The position numbers were made by a program, and so were the translations under genes. Positions 12,636 to 15,604 of a stretch of DNA of 15,604 nt are shown piece by piece. A model generated the notes under the pieces. That model was not told the DNA's origin. It saw nothing but the letters and a program-made list of their open reading frames with translations, and searched no databases. Position 1 is the stretch's first letter; every line of letters begins with the position of its first letter. Source of the stretch: Clostridia bacterium (lineage in GTDB: Bacteria > Bacillota > Clostridia > Lachnospirales > WQUN01); assembly GCA_025997155.1 (NCBI GenBank), contig BNUF01000047.1, forward strand, positions 1 to 15,604. The letters are read 5' to 3'.

Positions 12636-12947
12636 ATGAAAATTATTACAATATCTGGTAGCTTGCGTTTTGAAGAGGAAATGAAGTTGGCGCAATATGA
12701 GTTGGAAGAACAAGGCAACCTTGTAGTTGGTTGCACGTTTTTACCGAAATCTATAGATAAAGAGTCCGAGCGTGCGCAGAACAAATGGGAACTTTTTGAT
12801 GAAATACATAAAAGAAAAATTGATATGTCGGATGCCGTTTTTGTGGTAAATGTGGGCGGATATATCGGAGAAAGCACAAGAAATGAAATTGAATACGCCA
12901 AAGCGCATGGAAAAGAGATAATTTACTTGAAAAAAATTCGTGGCTAA
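12636..12947 (+). CDS. Nucleoside 2-deoxyribosyltransferase-like protein (DUF4406-like)
   Basis: A protein of 103 aa. It starts with a beta-strand and phosphate-binding-like motif ITISGSLRFEEEM and has the family-typical second half DEIHKRKIDMSDAVFVVNVGGYIGESTRNEIEYAKAHGKEIIYL. Members adopt a Rossmann-like fold related to nucleoside deoxyribosyltransferases, which exchange bases on deoxynucleosides; short phage and element versions mostly lack tested activity. The likely role is nucleotide salvage or sensing in the cytoplasm. It has no Shine-Dalgarno and is predicted leaderless. It sits just outside the small-gene array and is followed after 54 nt by another gene of the same promoter design. 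Confidence 0.8.
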   Translation: MKIITISGSLRFEEEMKLAQYELEEQGNLVVGCTFLPKSIDKESERAQNKWELFDEIHKRKIDMSDAVFVVNVGGYIGESTRNEIEYAKAHGKEIIYLKKIRG

Positions 12948-12967
12948 TCTATTGCAAGCAGCCAGCC

Positions 12968-12996
12968 TTGACGAAATTATAGTGGCGAGATATACT
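12968..12996 (+). promoter_or_regulatory. Promoter placing the transcript start at the ATG (leaderless)
   Basis: TTGACG (12968-12973), exactly 17 nt, TATACT (12991-12996). The ATG at 13002 lies 6 nt after the -10. The nearest purine stretch (GCGAG) is inside the spacer and would not be transcribed. Confidence 0.65.
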
Positions 12997-13001
12997 TAAT
13001 T

Positions 13002-13664
13002 ATGGAGAAAATTATCGTACAGATCGCCAATGCAAACAATAATCTAGCCGATTGTCTGACGGACATCGAAACCGCCGTGCGTCACGCCGAGGAATACGCG
13101 GTACCAGCGCTGGGAATTGAGCACAATATCAACCTTGTTGTGGCGGACGTTGGGCAGTTCGCCATCCCGGAAGATCATGTCGGCGGACGCACCTATCGGG
13201 CGGATTTTATTTTGATTGATATTGATGAACGGGCGAAGCCCGGTAAAGACGCCATCTTTGAGATGATTTGCCACGAACTGGCGCACGCCGCGCGTTGGGG
13301 CAAGAATCCGGAGTACACCAAGTCGCTGCTTGACTGTATTCTTAACGAGGGACTGGCTGTGGCGTTCGAGGAACAGGCGGCAAGAGATTCACAACTAAAT
13401 AAGACTGTTTTTCTGCAGACTATGATTGACCGCCCCGATGAAGAAAACCGGCGGATTTTGGCGAAGCTTACACCGCAGCTTTATGATGAACACTACGATT
13501 ACACAAAGATTTTCTTCGACGGCGATGAGTCGGTAGGGCTGCCGCGCTGGGCAGGATATTCCCTAGGTTTTTATTTGATTCGACAATATTTGCAGCGAAC
13601 CAATAGGTCATTGCGACAGGCCGTTACCGATGATTATGACAAGTTGAAAGCAGGCGCGTTATAA
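13002..13664 (+). CDS. DUF2268-like putative zinc-dependent protease
   Basis: A protein of 220 aa. The metalloprotease motif HELAHAARW is at residues 91-99 (zinc ligands His 91 and His 95, catalytic Glu 92), and NEGLAVAFEE (Glu 116) gives the probable third ligand, the gluzincin pattern of DUF2268. Before it, ADFILIDIDERAKPG is the typical strand facing the active site; after it, LPRWAGYSLGFYLIRQYL matches the C-terminal family region. No signal peptide or membrane segment, so it is cytoplasmic. The substrate is unknown; related proteins are described only as putative proteases. The gene is predicted leaderless, ends at 13664 and faces the minus-strand recombinase across a terminator. A cargo gene of the element by context. 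Confidence 0.85.
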   Translation: MEKIIVQIANANNNLADCLTDIETAVRHAEEYAVPALGIEHNINLVVADVGQFAIPEDHVGGRTYRADFILIDIDERAKPGKDAIFEMICHELAHAARWGKNPEYTKSLLDCILNEGLAVAFEEQAARDSQLNKTVFLQTMIDRPDEENRRILAKLTPQLYDEHYDYTKIFFDGDESVGLPRWAGYSLGFYLIRQYLQRTNRSLRQAVTDDYDKLKAGAL

Positions 13665-13667
13665 GCG

Positions 13668-13699
13668 AAAAAAGCCCAGCTGTTTGGAGCGAACTGGGC
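13668..13699 (-). terminator. Intrinsic terminator of the minus-strand recombinase
   Basis: Read on the minus strand: GCCCAG (13699-13694), loop, CTGGGC (13679-13674), then TTTTTT (13673-13668). It lies 20 nt after the recombinase stop. The plus strand lacks a T-run, so it serves the minus strand mainly. Confidence 0.85.
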
Positions 13700-13718
13700 G
13701 TAAGACAGTCTATCGAGC

Positions 13719-15206
13719 TTAGAACTCATTAAACACAATTTCATCTATTATAACATCGTTCCTTCTCCCCTCCTTCGGCGGTTCGCTATGTACAACGATT
13801 TTTTTAATGAACTTCTGTACGAATTGCTGCCGCTGCCCATCGTCCAAAGCTTTCCAGTTATCGCGGACATTATTTACGATTTCGGCTCTGGTATAGCGCA
13901 CTTGTCGGGTTTGTTCTATCCTTTCCAATCGCTCTAGCCGCGCCTTAAGCTCATTTTTCCGCTCGGTTCCCACTCCTGCCATGCTCTGATACTCTTCAAA
14001 AGTCAGACTGCTTGACATAAACAGACCCATTATTTCTTTGGTCTTCTGTTCAATCTGCTCTATTTCAACGGCAATGGCTGCCATTTCCACGCTGTCGTCC
14101 GGTTTTTGGACATTGTCCTTCTTTTCTATCACATCCACGCTCAAGCCGCCGATTCGGGCGATATATTCCTCAAAAGCTTGCTCTAATTTGGCGTGGCTGA
14201 TACTTTTCGCGGTGCAGCCGTTATCTTTCAACCCATTGCAGCGGTAACAGGGGTAGCCCAGCTCTTTTGTCTTTCCTGTGCCGTTTCTAACCTTGTAGTT
14301 CCATTTTGAACCATATTTATGGCCGCAGATGGGGCAATACAGCACGCCGCAAAAATATACGCCGCTGGTGGGGCGCTTTGTATAAGCAACCCTGCTTATT
14401 TTGCCTATCTTCTCTTGTACTTGGGAAAATGTGTCCTCGTCAATTATCGTCTCGTGCCGTCCTTCCGCTTCAAAGTATTTAGAGGCGTCGCGGCAGGAGT
14501 ACCTCACCTTGCCAATATATGTCGGGTTTGTCAGCAAGCATTTGATGGTAAATGTCGCCCAGCGCTTTCCCATTTTGGTAGGTATATTCTCAGCGTTGAG
14601 GGTTTTCGCAATTCGCGCAAAGTTGTAATCGCCGTTGAGGTACATATCAAAAATGCGCCGCACTATTTCCGCTTCCCCAGCGTCTATTTCTTGAATCTTG
14701 TTGCCGACCTCGCGATTGTAACCAAAGGACTGGTGATAAGTCGCCAGACTGTAGCCTTCTTTGGCTTTGCGCTCAAATCCCAATCTAAGGCGCTCCGCCA
14801 AGTTCTCTCGCTCGAATTCCGCAAAAATCCCCACGATTTTCAAGAACATTCGACCTGTAGCCGAGCCGGTATCAATAGACTCGTTTAGCGAATTAAACGC
14901 GCAGTTATGCAGGTTAAACAATTCCACAAGCTCAATTAGGTTTTTGGTTGACCTCGTGAGCCGATCGATTTTGTAAATCAGGACGTTGTTGACCTTGCCG
15001 CTTATGACGTCCGCTATGAGCCGTTTAATTTCCGGCCGACCCTCAATATCTTTTCCACTAATTCCCTCGTCAGCGTAAATACTGTAAATAGGCCAATCCT
15101 TGATTTTGGCGTAACTTCTCAGCTTTTCCTCTTGCGCCCGGATCGAGTACCCTTCTTTGACCTGTTCCTCGGTACTAACCCTCAAATAGATCCCTGTACT
15201 AACCAC
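13719..15206 (-). CDS. Large serine recombinase (site-specific integrase/excisionase type)
   Basis: A protein of 495 aa from GTG at 15206-15204. AAGGAG (15220-15215) is 8 nt before it, while a GTG nine bases upstream (15215) overlaps that site and is unlikely. The catalytic domain has GIYLRVSTEEQ (Ser 11) and YKIDRLTRS. The recombinase domain holds GYNREVG and IKCLLTNPTYIGKVRYS. The zinc ribbon has CPICG and, later, CYRC and a further Cys. A coiled-coil (~370-440) precedes the basic tail. The length is the family norm. It should catalyse recombination between unlike att sites, and one site is expected near its 5' end, where an inverted repeat and a cut gene lie (15380-15411). It is unrelated in detail to the 695-aa recombinase and points outward to the right boundary of its element. 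Coupled to the 52-aa gene upstream. Confidence 0.95.
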   Translation of the reverse strand: MVSTGIYLRVSTEEQVKEGYSIRAQEEKLRSYAKIKDWPIYSIYADEGISGKDIEGRPEIKRLIADVISGKVNNVLIYKIDRLTRSTKNLIELVELFNLHNCAFNSLNESIDTGSATGRMFLKIVGIFAEFERENLAERLRLGFERKAKEGYSLATYHQSFGYNREVGNKIQEIDAGEAEIVRRIFDMYLNGDYNFARIAKTLNAENIPTKMGKRWATFTIKCLLTNPTYIGKVRYSCRDASKYFEAEGRHETIIDEDTFSQVQEKIGKISRVAYTKRPTSGVYFCGVLYCPICGHKYGSKWNYKVRNGTGKTKELGYPCYRCNGLKDNGCTAKSISHAKLEQAFEEYIARIGGLSVDVIEKKDNVQKPDDSVEMAAIAVEIEQIEQKTKEIMGLFMSSSLTFEEYQSMAGVGTERKNELKARLERLERIEQTRQVRYTRAEIVNNVRDNWKALDDGQRQQFVQKFIKKIVVHSEPPKEGRRNDVIIDEIVFNEF

Positions 15207-15211
15207 ACAGC

Positions 15212-15370
15212 TCACTCCTTCGCCTGATTAGATTTGGGCGAAGGTTGCTGTTGTTTCCTGTCAGCCTCGACAATTTTCGGCACGGACGTTTTGAGAAAAA
15301 ACCGCATCATTTCCCGCTGTAGATTTTGCGGCAGAATGATTTTATCTGCGGTATCCGTTTTTTTGTCCAT
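15212..15370 (-). CDS. 52-aa small protein translationally linked to the serine recombinase
   Basis: Minus-strand ATG at 15370-15368, preceded by GAGGTGG (15383-15377); stop TGA at 15214-15212. The recombinase Shine-Dalgarno lies inside the last codons, and its GTG starts 5 nt after this stop. The product has a conserved-looking core IILPQNLQREMMRFFLKTSVPKIVEA and a Gln/Lys/Ser-rich tail. Small proteins of this sort precede serine recombinases in other clostridial elements (from memory, not checked). Possible roles are a directionality factor or a DNA-binding partner. It is too short to be listed by default gene finders. Confidence 0.7.
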   Translation of the reverse strand: MDKKTDTADKIILPQNLQREMMRFFLKTSVPKIVEADRKQQQPSPKSNQAKE

Positions 15371-15379
15371 AGGAACCAC

Positions 15380-15411
15380 CTCATATCAACTTTTATAGTT
15401 GAGTATATGAG
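15380..15411. repeat. Imperfect inverted repeat; candidate attachment or operator site
   Basis: CTCATATCAAC (15380-15390) pairs with GTTGAGTATATGAG (15398-15411) around TTTTATA; the right arm has three extra bases. It spans the start region of the 52-aa gene and the first bases of a cut plus-strand frame, where an att crossover would be expected. An operator for the recombinase operon is the main alternative. Confidence 0.5.
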
Positions 15412-15604
15412 CTGATTCCTAAAAAATGCCGTAAAGACAAGCCTTTCAGGGGTATAGGGTTTATTTTTAATATCGTTAAGGATATATTTAACGCCGCTAA
15501 GTCGCAGATTGAGGCGTATCGGCTTGAGGAGGAATACAACGCCGACGAAGAGCTTAAGATGTGGGAACACCTTGCCATAGCGTACAAGGACAGCACGGAG
15601 CTTA
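15403..15604 (+). CDS. 5'-truncated unknown gene running off the window
   Basis: An open plus-strand frame from after TGA (15400-15402) to the last base, 67 codons, with no ATG, GTG or TTG near its front and no Shine-Dalgarno. The translation (PKKCRKDKPFRGIGFIFNIV, then AKSQIEAYRLEEEYNADEEL) is highly charged and helical and looks like real coding DNA. It begins inside the inverted repeat at 15380-15411, as expected if the front part was displaced when the minus-strand recombinase integrated. The family is unknown. Confidence 0.55.

Noticed and set aside
14319..14888. 189-aa plus-strand frame (and shorter frames at 14038-14247 and 14761-14976)
   Set aside because: These are antisense shadows of the serine recombinase, without ribosome sites or recognisable domains.
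15307..15570. 87-aa and 67-aa minus-strand frames at the right edge
   Set aside because: They overlap the 52-aa gene in another frame and lie opposite the coding-like truncated plus-strand frame; no ribosome sites.

Overview
The window looks like chromosomal or mobile-element DNA from an uncultivated Bacillota, most likely a Clostridia member. The support is purine-rich Shine-Dalgarno sites (AAAGGAG, AAGGAG), secreted CHAP plus copper-amine-oxidase-stalk proteins of clostridial type, two large serine recombinases, and an MT-A70 methyltransferase beside a VirD4/TraG-like ATPase. No rRNA, tRNA or CRISPR array was seen. Species-level placement is not possible from the sequence alone.

Layout. 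(1) 2-2722: two tandem exported proteins with related C-terminal stalk domains. The first is cut by the window edge; the second carries a CHAP amidase, a ricin-like region, an Ig-like domain and an Fn3-like domain. A likely terminator follows. (2) 2740-3200: a 100-codon reading frame of unclear start. (3) 3286-9400: a tightly packed, probably single-operon mobile module: MT-A70 methyltransferase, VirD4/TraG-like ATPase, replication-relaxation winged-helix protein, a 73-aa small protein, and a 695-aa large serine recombinase with two extra C-terminal helix-turn-helix units. Several starts overlap the upstream stop by ATGA. (4) 9401-9717: no convincing gene; a hairpin and a promoter. (5) 9718-10455: an Rnl2-like RNA ligase. 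(6) 10481-12518: the most unusual part. It holds three small unknown genes, each built as a self-contained transcription unit: a promoter, a box at the predicted transcript start, a leader of constant length (70 nt from box to ATG), the ORF, a hairpin whose loop is complementary to the unit's own 5' box, then an intrinsic terminator. The complementarity follows the gene-flanking pairs, including matched changes, and an orphan fourth promoter and box lies at 12493-12518. (7) 12601-13664: a nucleoside deoxyribosyltransferase-like gene and a DUF2268-like putative Zn protease. Both have near-consensus promoters placed so that the transcript should start at, or within a base or two of, the ATG (leaderless). 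(8) 13668-15370, minus strand: a second large serine recombinase, coupled to a 52-aa small protein and followed by a clean terminator. (9) 15380-15604: an imperfect inverted repeat and then a plus-strand frame with no usable start that runs off the window, as expected of a gene cut by integration; this is a candidate attachment junction.

How it fits together (inference): two site-specific recombinases bracket accessory cargo. The module at 3.3-9.4 kb looks like the processing and integration half of a small integrative element without a visible relaxase. The 9.6-12.5 kb stretch may be a distinct system. An RNA ligase of the family that seals nicks in duplex RNA sits next to an array of mRNAs whose two ends are predicted to pair, which raises the untested idea of end-joined or circularised messages. 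No direct evidence of ligation is visible.
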